Assembly (NCBI GenBank): GCA_934254985.1
Contig: CAKQMS010000001.1
Location: 62,001 to 126,000, forward strand
Reading direction: 5' to 3'
From: an uncultured Prevotella sp.
GTDB taxonomy: Bacteria > Bacteroidota > Bacteroidia > Bacteroidales > Bacteroidaceae
DNA length: 64,000 bases
The translations under genes and the position numbers were made by a program. This document shows, one piece after another, positions 43,515 through 52,879 of the stretch (within the stretch, counting starts at the first letter, position 1; the number at the start of each line of letters is the position of its first letter). The notes beneath the pieces are model-generated. The model was given only the letters and a program-made list of their open reading frames with translations, ran no database searches and was not told the DNA's origin.

Positions 43515-44384
43515 TTAGCCAATGATTTTTTCGTTCAACAATTCTTTTACCAAATCCTCGATGTCAGCATCGCTACCTGTAAGAGTCTTGCTCTCCTTAG
43601 CCTGAAAAACAATATTCTTAACAGCCTTTACCTTGGTAGGTGAACCACTCAAACCGCACTGCTGTGGGTCGCCATCAACATCGGTAACCATCCACTGAGT
43701 GAGTGTGAGATAAGGACGCTCTGCATAGAGTTCCTTGTAAGGCATATCCTCTGTGCGCTCCATAGGAGCTGTAGCACGCTTGTACTTCATCACCAACTTT
43801 GCATTGCAAGGACGGCAAGGAGCTGCGCTACCATTTACAGTAACGAGAACAGGCATTGGAACTTCAACGGTCTCAGCACCACCATCAATCAAACGACGAA
43901 TAGTGAGCTTGCCATCTTCGCATTTCTCAATATTCTCAGCATATGTAACCTGGTTTAAGCCAAGCTTCTGAGCAACCTGAGGACCTACCTGCGCAGTATC
44001 ACCATCAATAGCCTGACGACCACCAATAACGACATCAACATCTCCAATCTTCTTAATGGCAGTAGCCAAAGCATAAGAAGTGGCAAGTGTATCGGCTCCA
44101 GCAAAGAGTCGGTCTGTTAACAACCATCCAGTATCTGCACCACGATATAGGCCTTGGCGAATAACCTCAGCAGCACGTGGAGGACCCATTGTCAGGATAC
44201 CAACTGTAGAACCGGGATTCTGCTCCTTTAGGCGAAGAGCCTGCTCAAGAGCATTCAAGTCTTCAGGATTGAAGATTGCAGGCAAAGCAGCACGATTGAC
44301 AGTACCTTCGGCAGTCATCGCATCTTTTCCTACATTACGCGTGTCTGGTACTTGCTTGGCAAGTACAACAATTTTCAAACTCAT
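43515..44384 (-). CDS. etfB: electron transfer flavoprotein beta subunit
   Basis: 289 residues. MSLKIVVLAKQVPDTRNVGKDAM starts the family-typical nucleotide-binding domain; VVIGGRQAIDGDTAQVGPQVAQKLGLNQVTY is the ETF-beta core, and RPCNAKLVMKYKRA lies near the C-terminal arm. First gene of etfB-etfA-acd, with a consensus promoter upstream. Confidence 0.95.
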   Translation of the reverse strand: MSLKIVVLAKQVPDTRNVGKDAMTAEGTVNRAALPAIFNPEDLNALEQALRLKEQNPGSTVGILTMGPPRAAEVIRQGLYRGADTGWLLTDRLFAGADTLATSYALATAIKKIGDVDVVIGGRQAIDGDTAQVGPQVAQKLGLNQVTYAENIEKCEDGKLTIRRLIDGGAETVEVPMPVLVTVNGSAAPCRPCNAKLVMKYKRATAPMERTEDMPYKELYAERPYLTLTQWMVTDVDGDPQQCGLSGSPTKVKAVKNIVFQAKESKTLTGSDADIEDLVKELLNEKIIG

Positions 44385-44440
44385 TTCTTATAATATAATA
44401 TATTATTACTTTCTTAGATTAATTTGTTTTTAGTTGCTTG

Positions 44441-44472
44441 CAAATTTACACGTTTTTTACTTTTAAACCAAA
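44441..44472 (-). promoter_or_regulatory. promoter of the etfBA-acd operon
   Basis: TTTG (44472-44469), 20-nt spacer, TAAATTTG (44448-44441) on the minus strand, about 57 nt before the etfB ATG. Confidence 0.65.
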
Positions 44473-44615
44473 TAAAATGCACAAAAAGCAGATATTCGTG
44501 CGCAAATCATAACTTATGTGCAGTCATTTTTACCATATTATGATAGCTTGTTTGAAAAAAAATGTGTAAGTTTGCACATATTTTATATATAAACACTAAT
44601 AACTACCAAAAAACA

Positions 44616-46268
44616 ATGAAAAAATTATTATCTGCTATTGCAATTCTCACTGCAACAACAGGTGCATGGGCTCAGAATTTTGATAATCTGCCTGACCCTG
44701 TAGAAGATGTTAACAAAGTTGTAGACAACACTCCCGACTCTATAGCTAAGGCTTTGATGTCGAGACCAGAACCAGGTTCTACTCGCAAAGGCAACAATCC
44801 AGTATTGTTCCTCGTCGGCAACTCTACCATGCGCAACGGCACAAAGGGCGATGGCTCTAACGGACAATGGGGATGGGGATTCTATGCAAGCAAGTATTTC
44901 AATGCCAACAAGATTTCGGTAGAGAACCAAGCGCTTGGCGGTATGAGCACCCGCACTTTCTATAATAAGCTTTGGCCTATGGTAAGAACAGCCTTGAAGC
45001 CGGGCGACTGGGTGATAATATCTATTGGTCATAACGACAATGGTCCTTACAACGAAGGACGAGCAAGAGCTGTGATTCCTGGAGTTGGCAATGACTCGCT
45101 GAATGTTACCATCAAGGAAACAGGAGAAAAGGAAACTGTATACACCTATGGTGGATACCTAAGAAAATATATTGCTGAATGTAGAGCTAAGGGCGCAAAC
45201 CCTATCTTGATGTCGCTTACTCCTCGTGATGCATACGATGAGAAGACAGGTAAGATAGTAAGAAAGCCTCAGACAGAATGGGCTGCTTATGTAGCTGCAG
45301 AAGAGGGAGTGCCTTTCGTTGACCTCAACGAGATATCAGGAGCAAAGCTTGACGGATTTAGCAAATGGAAAGAGAAGTATCATTTCTTTGGCGACCATAT
45401 CCACACAAGTGCATGGGGAGCTGAGATGAATGCTCGCTCTGCAGCCGAAGGTATTGCTGCAAGCCACAACCCAGACCTCAAGCCATTGCAGAATATGCTT
45501 ATGGGTGTAGAGCTTCCTGTGGTTAACGTGAAGAGAGAGAAGGGTAAGCCTGTAGTATTCATTACTGGCGACTCTACCGTAAAGAACAAAGATAAGGATA
45601 AAGACGACATGTGGGGATGGGGCTCGCAGGCAGGAACCATCTTCGATGCAAAGAAAGTGACATGGGTTAACGAGGCTATGGCAGGAAGAAGTACACGTAG
45701 CTATATCCGCGAAGGACGTTGGGAGAAAATCTACAACACCTTGCAGCCTGGCGACTTTGTACTCCTACAGTTCGGACACAACGACATCTGCCCTATCAAC
45801 GACAAGAAGGAAAGAGGCGTTATACCTGGAACTGCCGACACATGCCATGTATACAAGATGGAGAAGGATGGCAGATTTGAAGTTGTATACAGCTTCGGAT
45901 GGTATCTGAAGAAGATGATTGACGACTGTCGAGAGAAGGGTGCTACTCCTATTCTCGTATCTCTAACTCCACGCAACGAATGGCCTAACGGAAAGATAGA
46001 ACGCAGAAATGGCTCTTATGGAAAATGGTATCGCGAGATAGTTGCAGAGACAGGAGTTGACTTCCTTGACTTGCACAATATCTCTGCCGACTTCCTTGAC
46101 AAGAAGTTTGCAAGCAAGAGCGAAGAGAAGAGTAAGAAGGCTGCTTCTAAATATTTCAAGAAAGACCATACACACACCTCGCTCATAGGAGCAAGAATGA
46201 ATGCACAGAGCATCGCCAAGGGCTTGAGAGCTATTCATAGCAAACTGGCTGATGGACTGAAGAAATAA
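44616..46268 (+). CDS. secreted esterase with two SGNH (CE12-like) domains
   Basis: 550 residues; the start at 44616 opens a signal peptide (MKKLLSAIAILTATTGAWAQ). Two rhamnogalacturonan-acetylesterase-like SGNH domains follow. Domain 1 (about 66-285) has LVGNSTMRN, GGMSTRTF, SIGHNDNGP and the Asp/His pair DHIHTS. Domain 2 (about 305-540) has ITGDSTVKN, AGRSTRSY, QFGHNDICP and DHTHTS. In domain 1 the usual Asp before the nucleophile Ser is Asn (GNST). Both seem to keep the catalytic Ser, Asn and Asp-x-x-His. Probably deacetylates pectin or hemicellulose. dnaG starts 9 nt downstream, an odd neighbour. Confidence 0.9.
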   Translation: MKKLLSAIAILTATTGAWAQNFDNLPDPVEDVNKVVDNTPDSIAKALMSRPEPGSTRKGNNPVLFLVGNSTMRNGTKGDGSNGQWGWGFYASKYFNANKISVENQALGGMSTRTFYNKLWPMVRTALKPGDWVIISIGHNDNGPYNEGRARAVIPGVGNDSLNVTIKETGEKETVYTYGGYLRKYIAECRAKGANPILMSLTPRDAYDEKTGKIVRKPQTEWAAYVAAEEGVPFVDLNEISGAKLDGFSKWKEKYHFFGDHIHTSAWGAEMNARSAAEGIAASHNPDLKPLQNMLMGVELPVVNVKREKGKPVVFITGDSTVKNKDKDKDDMWGWGSQAGTIFDAKKVTWVNEAMAGRSTRSYIREGRWEKIYNTLQPGDFVLLQFGHNDICPINDKKERGVIPGTADTCHVYKMEKDGRFEVVYSFGWYLKKMIDDCREKGATPILVSLTPRNEWPNGKIERRNGSYGKWYREIVAETGVDFLDLHNISADFLDKKFASKSEEKSKKAASKYFKKDHTHTSLIGARMNAQSIAKGLRAIHSKLADGLKK

Positions 46269-46277
46269 AAAACAAGA

Positions 46278-48269
46278 ATGATAGATAGACTAACTGTAGA
46301 AAAGATAAAAGACGCGGCAAACATCGTAGATGTGGTATCGGAGTTCGTGACGCTGAAAAAGTCGGGAGCTAACTACAAAGGACTTTGCCCGTTTCATAAT
46401 GAGAAGACACCATCGTTTATGGTGTCGCCAGCACGCGGTACTTGCCATTGCTTCGGCTGTGGCAAGGGTGGCAATGCTATCAGCTTCATTATGGAACATG
46501 AGCAGATGACTTACCCTGAAGCACTGAGATGGCTTGCCAAGAAATACAATATCGAAATACAAGAACGTGAGCTGTCGGCTGAGGAGAAAGCTGAGCAGAC
46601 AGCTCGCGAGTCTATGTTTATCATAAACGAATGGACGGCATCATACTTCGAGAAACTATTGCACGAACACCCCGATGGTCAAGCTATAGGATTGCAATAC
46701 TTTAGGTCGCGTGGTTTCCGCGACGACATCATAAAGAAGTTTCGCCTTGGCTTCGACATCAACGACCGCTTTGCCTTGGCAGCAACAGCCACAAAGGAGA
46801 AATACAATCCGGAATATCTTCTGAAGGTTGGACTCTGCTATAAGAACGACCATGGTGAACTCATCGACCGCTTTGCAGGAAGAGTGATGTTTCCATGGGT
46901 AGGCGTAAGTGGAAAGATTGTAGCTTTCGGAGGTAGAAAACTTGATGCTGCAACAAAGGGTGTACAACAGAAATATGTAAACTCACCCGACTCTGAAATA
47001 TATCATAAAGACAGAGAGCTATATGGTATTTACCAAGGTAAGAAGGCTATAGCCAAAGAAGACTGCGTGTATATGGTGGAAGGCTACACAGACGTGCTGT
47101 CGCTACATCAATGTGGTATAGAAAATGTTGTTGCCAACTCTGGTACAGCATTATCAATACACCAGATACACACTCTTCATCGTTTCACATCAAATATCGT
47201 TTTGCTCTACGATGGTGATGCAGCAGGTATCCATGCAGCTATGCGAGGTACCGACATGCTGCTATCTGAAGGTATGAACCTAAAGGTGTTGTTGCTACCA
47301 GACAACGACGACCCAGACAGTTTTGCACGTAAGCATACTGCTGATGAATTTAGAGCTTATATCAAAGAGCATCAAACTGACTTCATAGAGTTTAAGACAA
47401 AGCTGTTGCTACAAAACGAAACCGACCCACAGAAACGTGCCGACGGCATAGGCTCTATAGTAAACAGCATATCGCTAATACCAAACCAGATATTGCGCGA
47501 TACATATATACACACTTGCGCTCAGCGACTTCTGATAAGCGAAAATACTCTGATTAATCAGATGAACAAGTATATTCGCGACCGCAAAGAGGCTGGCAAG
47601 ACTACTCTGCAAGCAGAACCACAACAACCAGAAAGTCAAACACCACAGCCTCAGCAACCAACATTGCAAAGCAACTCGGAGATGATGAAGAGTCAGGAGA
47701 GCAAGGTGGAATGGATGCTGATACAGATGATGGTTAGGTACGGAGAATACGTTGTATTGCAGAATGTGGAGACAGAGAATGGCGAGACTATGAATGTGAA
47801 CATAGCTCAATACATATATTATAATCTCAGTTCCGACAACCTACAGTTCAGAAGTGAGATATTCAACAAGATGCTCACAGAGGCTTTGAACGAATCTGCA
47901 TCGCCCGACTTTAATGCCATGACTTATTTCGTTCATCATCCTGATATAAACATATCAAGGATAGCTGCTGCAATGAGCGAAGACAGATATCGTCTTTCAG
48001 AGAAAGCTCATACAACTGCAGATATCAATGAAGAAGAAAGAAGGCGCAGAGAAGAAGGTGAAAGAGAAGCTCTGCTTAGCCAAACCACCCATCTGCTTCT
48101 TGACTTCAGAATGGACTATGTGGAACAGCATCTGAAAGAGTTGCAGCAACAGATTGCAGCAAGTGCAAGAGACCTCAATGCATTAAGAGGATTGATGCAA
48201 GAGTTTAAGGATATGCAAGAGATAAGAAACAACCTTGCAAAACAACTCGGCAGCAATGTGATAGTATAA
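46278..48269 (+). CDS. dnaG: DNA primase DnaG
   Basis: 663 residues. Makes replication primers. The N-terminal CHC2 zinc domain (CPFHNEKTPSF...CHCFGCGKGG, about 37-65), the primase core and a TOPRIM domain (VYMVEGYTDVLSLHQCGIENVVANSGTAL, then LLYDGDAAGIHAA and DPDSFARK) are intact. A Gln/Pro-rich linker (about 445-475) leads to a helical C-terminal part that would contact DnaB. It directly follows the esterase gene (9 nt), so it may be cotranscribed, and precedes queD by 42 nt. Confidence 0.96.
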   Translation: MIDRLTVEKIKDAANIVDVVSEFVTLKKSGANYKGLCPFHNEKTPSFMVSPARGTCHCFGCGKGGNAISFIMEHEQMTYPEALRWLAKKYNIEIQERELSAEEKAEQTARESMFIINEWTASYFEKLLHEHPDGQAIGLQYFRSRGFRDDIIKKFRLGFDINDRFALAATATKEKYNPEYLLKVGLCYKNDHGELIDRFAGRVMFPWVGVSGKIVAFGGRKLDAATKGVQQKYVNSPDSEIYHKDRELYGIYQGKKAIAKEDCVYMVEGYTDVLSLHQCGIENVVANSGTALSIHQIHTLHRFTSNIVLLYDGDAAGIHAAMRGTDMLLSEGMNLKVLLLPDNDDPDSFARKHTADEFRAYIKEHQTDFIEFKTKLLLQNETDPQKRADGIGSIVNSISLIPNQILRDTYIHTCAQRLLISENTLINQMNKYIRDRKEAGKTTLQAEPQQPESQTPQPQQPTLQSNSEMMKSQESKVEWMLIQMMVRYGEYVVLQNVETENGETMNVNIAQYIYYNLSSDNLQFRSEIFNKMLTEALNESASPDFNAMTYFVHHPDINISRIAAAMSEDRYRLSEKAHTTADINEEERRRREEGEREALLSQTTHLLLDFRMDYVEQHLKELQQQIAASARDLNALRGLMQEFKDMQEIRNNLAKQLGSNVIV

Positions 48270-48311
48270 AAAGGAACACAAGCCAACAGAAATATAATAA
48301 AGGATACAACT

Positions 48312-48659
48312 ATGTACTATATAAAGAAAACATTAGAGATTTCGGCAAGCCATAGCTTGACTCTCTCATACGAAAGCAAATGCACTAATCTGCATGGTCA
48401 CAACTGGATAATAACAGTTTATTGCAAAGCAAAGGAACTGAATGCCGATGGCATGGTGGTGGACTTCACCATCATAAAGAAGCAGATTCAGGATGTTCTC
48501 GACCATGCAAACCTAAACGAGGTGTTGCCATTCAATCCTACAGCTGAAAATATAGCACGTTGGATTACTGAGCAGATACCTTGTTGCTATAAGGCCATGG
48601 TGCAGGAAAGCGAGGGTAATGTTGCTATGTATGCTGTTGATGACAATGACCTATTATAA
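48312..48659 (+). CDS. queD: 6-carboxytetrahydropterin synthase
   Basis: 115 residues. QueD/PTPS family: converts dihydroneopterin triphosphate to 6-carboxytetrahydropterin in queuosine synthesis. Zn ligands and catalytic residues are visible: SASH near residue 14, CTNLHGHNW (Cys nucleophile and HxH), DHANLNEV and the C-terminal Glu in QESEGN. Next to queE, which uses its product, supporting QueD over a biopterin enzyme. Confidence 0.93.
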   Translation: MYYIKKTLEISASHSLTLSYESKCTNLHGHNWIITVYCKAKELNADGMVVDFTIIKKQIQDVLDHANLNEVLPFNPTAENIARWITEQIPCCYKAMVQESEGNVAMYAVDDNDLL

Positions 48660-48687
48660 TATATAATAAGGTATAATATAATAAGGT

Positions 48688-49275
48688 ATGGAAAAATATA
48701 GAATTAACGAGATCTTCTATTCTCTGCAGGGTGAAGGACGCAATACAGGACGAGCGGCTGTCTTTGTTCGTTTCTCTGGTTGCAACCTTAAATGCCCATT
48801 CTGCGATACTGACTTCACAAAGTATCAGGAGATGTCGGCACAAGATATCATCGACAGCATGAAAGCTCTTATTGGCGATGTTAGCACAATGCCTATGGTG
48901 GTATTGACAGGCGGAGAACCAACCTTGCAAGTTGACGAATCGTTGATAGATGCTATTCATAAAAATGGGTTCTCGTTTGTGGCAATGGAGTCTAATGGAA
49001 CTGCCTTACCACCAAAGAACCTTGATTGGCTCACGGTATCGCCAAAGGGTAAGGTGATGGTGAAGACTTGCAACGAGCTGAAATGTATCTATGACGAAAA
49101 GGGCTTGCTTGCATATCCAGAAGGTTTAGAAGCAGAATATAAATATGTGCAACCTTGCGATGTGGGAGATAAGGAGCAAAACGCTTCTATCATGGCAGAG
49201 GCAATAGCTTTTGTAGAGAGCCATCCCGACTGGAGACTATCGCTGCAAACTCATAAGATGATAGGTTTCAAATAA
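48688..49275 (+). CDS. queE: 7-carboxy-7-deazaguanine synthase
   Basis: 195 residues. Radical SAM enzyme making CDG for queuosine. The 4Fe-4S cysteines are Cys32, Cys36 and Cys39 (GCNLKCPFCDTDF), with YSLQGEGRNTGR upstream and VVLTGGEPTLQ as the SAM-binding glycine motif. 28 nt after queD; the leader contains a duplicated TATAATATAATAAGGTAT-like segment that provides AAGG before the ATG. queC and queF are not in this window. Confidence 0.95.
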   Translation: MEKYRINEIFYSLQGEGRNTGRAAVFVRFSGCNLKCPFCDTDFTKYQEMSAQDIIDSMKALIGDVSTMPMVVLTGGEPTLQVDESLIDAIHKNGFSFVAMESNGTALPPKNLDWLTVSPKGKVMVKTCNELKCIYDEKGLLAYPEGLEAEYKYVQPCDVGDKEQNASIMAEAIAFVESHPDWRLSLQTHKMIGFK

Positions 49276-49282
49276 TAAACAT

Positions 49283-50737
49283 ATGATATATATCCATTGG
49301 CTATTTCTTTTAGTCTACACCTTAGTGATAGCAATTGCTATGCTAAAGGTGTTGATGGACAACCGACAGCCTGCTAAGACGTTGGCATGGCTATTGGTAT
49401 TGTCGTTTTTGCCAATGGTTGGTATCGTATTATACTTCTTCTTCGGACAAAACACACGCAAGGAGAAACTGATAAGCAAACATAGCATGGACCAGCTTAC
49501 AAAACGCTCTATGCTTGAGTTTGCAGAACAGAAGGATATCGTATATCCAGAGCAATGCCAACAGCTGATAACTCTCTTCTATAATCAAAGTACGGCTTAT
49601 CCTTTTAAAGACAACGAAGTAGACATCTTTACTACAGGCCACGACTTCTTCCTTGCTTTGCTACAAGAAATAGGCAAAGCAAAGAAACATATACATATTG
49701 AATTTTATATCTTTGAGGAAGACCCATTGGGTTCTCTCATCGCTGATGCTTTGATAGACAAGGCAAGAGAGGGTGTAGAGGTGAGAGTGATATATGACGA
49801 TGTGGGCAATTGGAATGTTCGTAATAGTTTCTATGAGCGTATGCGCGATGAGAGCATAAATATTCACTCCTTTATGCCTGTGAAGTTCCCTGCTTTTACC
49901 AGTAAGGTAAACTATCGCAACCACCGTAAGCTATGCGTTATAGATGGCAAGACAGGATTCATCGGAGGAATGAATATTGCCATCAGATATATAAAAGGCT
50001 CTAAAGGAATGAAGTGGCGAGACACTCATTTGATGGTGCATGGAAATATTGTTTATGCCATACAGAAGGCATTCCTTGTGGACTGGTATTTCGTTGACCG
50101 CACTCTTATCACCAATCGCAAATACTACCCTACTCCATCTTCTAACATCTCTAACGACTGTTTGGCTCAAGTAGTGACAAGCAGTCCGATAGCTCTATGG
50201 CCCGATATCATGCAAGGATATGTACGCATACTGCTTGAAGCAAAGAAGTATGTATATATAGAATCACCATACTTCTTGCCTACAGATCAGATATTATTTG
50301 CTATGCGTACGGCAGCATTGACAGGCGTTGACGTAAGACTCATTATCCCTAAGAAGACAGACTCGAAGATTGTGCAATGGGCAAGTCGCTCGTATATTTC
50401 AGAGATATTGGAGGCTGGCATAAGAGTTTATCTATACACACCAGGCTTCAATCATACTAAGCTATTGGTATGCGATGATATTATCTCTACATGCGGTTCT
50501 ACGAATGTGGACTTCCGAAGTTTTGAGAACAATTTCGAAAGCAACATCTTCTTCTATCAGCAAGAGATGGCATTGCGCATGAAAGAGGTATTCTTGAACG
50601 ATATGGAGCAATGTGAAGAAAAAAATATAGCCTTCAACTATGGACATAATGCCACAGTTAAAGGCTACAGAAAGATTAATCTATTCTTTATTCGATTGTG
50701 GGAGTCGCTGACTCGTCTGCTGAGTCCGCTTCTTTAG
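49283..50737 (+). CDS. cls: cardiolipin synthase
   Basis: 484 residues. Two N-terminal membrane helices (about 2-56), then two phospholipase D modules with HKD motifs: NHRKLCVIDGKTGFIGGMN (about 212-230) and NHTKLLVCDDIISTCGSTN (about 391-409). Condenses phosphatidylglycerol into cardiolipin at the inner membrane. Starts 7 nt after queE. Its last 50 nt overlap the 3' end of rsmD on the opposite strand. Confidence 0.95.
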   Translation: MIYIHWLFLLVYTLVIAIAMLKVLMDNRQPAKTLAWLLVLSFLPMVGIVLYFFFGQNTRKEKLISKHSMDQLTKRSMLEFAEQKDIVYPEQCQQLITLFYNQSTAYPFKDNEVDIFTTGHDFFLALLQEIGKAKKHIHIEFYIFEEDPLGSLIADALIDKAREGVEVRVIYDDVGNWNVRNSFYERMRDESINIHSFMPVKFPAFTSKVNYRNHRKLCVIDGKTGFIGGMNIAIRYIKGSKGMKWRDTHLMVHGNIVYAIQKAFLVDWYFVDRTLITNRKYYPTPSSNISNDCLAQVVTSSPIALWPDIMQGYVRILLEAKKYVYIESPYFLPTDQILFAMRTAALTGVDVRLIIPKKTDSKIVQWASRSYISEILEAGIRVYLYTPGFNHTKLLVCDDIISTCGSTNVDFRSFENNFESNIFFYQQEMALRMKEVFLNDMEQCEEKNIAFNYGHNATVKGYRKINLFFIRLWESLTRLLSPLL

Positions 50738-51290
50738 TTTCCTCGTTATTCAAAGCCCCAGCTCTGAATATCGAGAAGTTTACAGAGCCGTATGTTCGAT
50801 GATCAATGAACATAGGGTGATTAGTGAAATCGTTTTTCTTGCCATGTTCCAAAACGAATATTCCTCCATCCTTTAGCAGTTGCTTGCCAAATATCAAATC
50901 AGGTATAGCATCTATCTTATCTAATGCATATGGAGGGTCAGCAAAGATGAAATCGAACTGCTGACGACATGACTTCACAAATCTGAACACATCGCCTTTG
51001 ATAAGGATATTGTTGTCAACACCTATCTTGTTCATACATTGCTTTATGAAGGCTGCATGATCGCGGTCGGCCTCAACACTTATCACCGAAGCACATCCAC
51101 GAGATACAAGTTCGAGAGATATGCTACCAGTACCAGCAAACAAGTCGAGAGCTGTTGCATCTTCAAAATCTATCAAGCCATTAAGAACATTAAAGATATT
51201 CTCCTTGGCAAAGTCGGTGGTAGGACGAGCCTTAAACGAGCGTGGTATCTCAAAATGGCGTCCTTTATATATTCCTGTTATTATTCGCAT
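50688..51290 (-). CDS. rsmD: 16S rRNA (guanine966-N2)-methyltransferase
   Basis: 200 residues. RsmD signature: MRIITGIYKGRHFEIP, RPTTDFAKENIFNVL, SAM-binding LDLFAGTGSISLELVSRG and catalytic DPPY (IFADPPYALD). The last 20 or so residues (NNEETKEADSADESATPTIE) are a polar, acidic tail without family equivalent. That tail is encoded in the 50 bp that overlap the cls coding end. Downstream of DUF3822, the usual Bacteroidota order. Confidence 0.94.
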   Translation of the reverse strand: MRIITGIYKGRHFEIPRSFKARPTTDFAKENIFNVLNGLIDFEDATALDLFAGTGSISLELVSRGCASVISVEADRDHAAFIKQCMNKIGVDNNILIKGDVFRFVKSCRQQFDFIFADPPYALDKIDAIPDLIFGKQLLKDGGIFVLEHGKKNDFTNHPMFIDHRTYGSVNFSIFRAGALNNEETKEADSADESATPTIE

Positions 51291-51333
51291 CTTATTTTTA
51301 TAGTCTATTAATTCTTCACTCTTCGCTCTTCAC

Positions 51334-52152
51334 TTACAAATAAAGCATCATCATATCAATAGGCATGCCTTGAATCTTTGTTATTGGTGAGCGATTGAAA
51401 TCGGCTGTAATGTTTATCACGAAGACTTTCTTCAGATAGTTCTTCATTGCTTCCACAAGCCAAGTTTTATCTGGCATGTCACCACAAAGGAACAACTCAT
51501 CATCAAGAGCCTCGAAGCCCAGTTGTTTCCATACATACAGCATGTAATAGGCTGCATCACGAGAGTAAGGAGCCTCAAACTGATTATAGAATCTTATACG
51601 GGTCTTATCAAAGCTCACTACTTCGAGTTTACCATCATGGAAATAGCAATAAAGTCTTTTCTTCATTGTGCCAAGGCTCTTTTTATGAAGGTATTCCAAT
51701 ATTGGCAACATCAATGGTTGAAATCTCACATCTTCATAATGGTCGTCGACAACGAGCTTTAAGTCGCTATTAACGCCAAAGAGTGCTACTGCATTTAATG
51801 TTGGCAACATTCTGTCCATTACAGTAACGCCTTCTACTGCCGAAAAGCAATGGTGGTATAATTCATCCTTATTGTCAGCAACATACTCATCAGTAGGCAC
51901 CAACAGCATCTTGGCATCTACTGACACCAAGGCTCTATGGTTAGGAGCCAACAAAATGTTGCTCGACTTGAAAGCCTGTCTGAGGTTAGCAGCCTTCGAT
52001 ACTCCACTCTTCACGATATATGGTTCAAAAGCTACCAACGACTCTAAGCTGTCGTCGGCAATGGCAAAGGCAAGCGAACGATTGCCCACTCTTATCGTCG
52101 TGCGAGGCTTTCTGCCTGCGATAATGTTATTCCCAGTTTGCTGCATTGTCAT
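51334..52152 (-). CDS. DUF3822 family protein, PilM-like actin fold
   Basis: 272 residues, no signal peptide. DUF3822 proteins are predicted to have an actin/PilM-type ATPase fold; here the duplicated beta-rich halves (LAFAIADDSLESLVAFEPY, then RLYCYFHDGKLEVVSFDKTRIRFYNQF) fit that, and the late segment DDELFLCGDMPDKTWLVEAMKNYLKKVFVI corresponds to the nucleotide-site region. Its start overlaps the end of a pilin-like gene by 26 nt and rsmD follows, so the three are coupled. An ATG at 52146 is an alternative start. Confidence 0.85.
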   Translation of the reverse strand: MTMQQTGNNIIAGRKPRTTIRVGNRSLAFAIADDSLESLVAFEPYIVKSGVSKAANLRQAFKSSNILLAPNHRALVSVDAKMLLVPTDEYVADNKDELYHHCFSAVEGVTVMDRMLPTLNAVALFGVNSDLKLVVDDHYEDVRFQPLMLPILEYLHKKSLGTMKKRLYCYFHDGKLEVVSFDKTRIRFYNQFEAPYSRDAAYYMLYVWKQLGFEALDDELFLCGDMPDKTWLVEAMKNYLKKVFVINITADFNRSPITKIQGMPIDMMMLYL

Positions 52153-52609
52153 TATTGGATGTTATATCGCCAAACTTCAATCCTGGATATTCTCCATAGA
52201 TATTGGCATTTTCTATTATTGATGATATATACTTTTCGTTCATTCCCTTCAGAAAGTCGGCATACAAAGCAGAACATTCCATCACAGGAATCATCTTTCC
52301 ACTTTTACCTTCAACCTTCGTTGCTGCCATTCTGAATTTGGCACCTTCGGCGAAAGGAATATACTGAATGGAGTCTGCAATAAGCTTTGCTGTTATCAAT
52401 TGCTTGAAATCAGCTGCATAACAGCCATGGGTATTACGATAATGTTCCTGCGCACTTCGTATTATACATAGTCGCTGTTTCACTATCGTTTCCCTGCTAT
52501 TTCGTTCATTATCTCTGCATACTGGTGCAAATATGCTCATCAAGCATGTTGCAAGAAGCACTACTACACTTGCCGACAACAACAATATCTGTATTTTCCT
52601 CTTCGTCAT
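52127..52609 (-). CDS. type IV pilin-like membrane protein
   Basis: 160 residues. One N-terminal membrane helix (about 6-28, LLLSASVVVLLATCLMSIF) is followed by IVKQRLCIIRSAQEHYRNTHGCYAADFKQLI, the pattern of pseudopilin helices joined to a head domain. No prepilin peptidase site with Gly-Phe-x3-Glu is seen, so it may stay an anchored single-pass protein. Overlaps DUF3822 (a PilM-like fold), suggesting a pilin/PilM-like membrane pair. Promoter lies inside a REP-like repeat. Confidence 0.72.
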   Translation of the reverse strand: MTKRKIQILLLSASVVVLLATCLMSIFAPVCRDNERNSRETIVKQRLCIIRSAQEHYRNTHGCYAADFKQLITAKLIADSIQYIPFAEGAKFRMAATKVEGKSGKMIPVMECSALYADFLKGMNEKYISSIIENANIYGEYPGLKFGDITSNNDNAANWE

Positions 52610-52660
52610 CTTCTTTACTTATAATATAAGTGCGATTTATTGACATAAACCGCTACTCTC

Positions 52661-52802
52661 TGCAAAGTTAGTGCAAATGAGTGGAATAACAAAACAAATA
52701 CGAAGTTTTGTTTTTTATTCCCGAGTGCAGCCTAACTTATTTAAAGTTAGTGCAAATGAGTGGAATAACAAAACAAATACGAAGTTTTGTTTTTTTATTC
52801 CC
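52661..52802. repeat. REP-like palindromic repeat, two units 80 bp apart
   Basis: Units begin at 52661 and 52741. Each reads AAGTTAGTGCAAATGAGTGG, AATAACAAAACAAATACGAAG, TTTTG(T)n, TTATTCCC. Unit 1 closes with GAGTGCAGCCTAACTT, making a long imperfect palindrome. Same family as 21466-21625. Confidence 0.82.
52663..52693 (-). promoter_or_regulatory. promoter of the pilin-like/DUF3822/rsmD genes, inside the repeat
   Basis: TTTG (52693-52690), 19-nt spacer, TAACTTTG (52670-52663) on the minus strand, 54 nt before the pilin-like ATG. The second unit has TAACTTTA instead and is probably inactive. Confidence 0.7.
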
Positions 52803-52879
52803 AGATTGATATATTACGAGGCAATAATTCCATATCATCATGCGTTTAATAAAGAAAACTATATTAATAAATGACAAAC

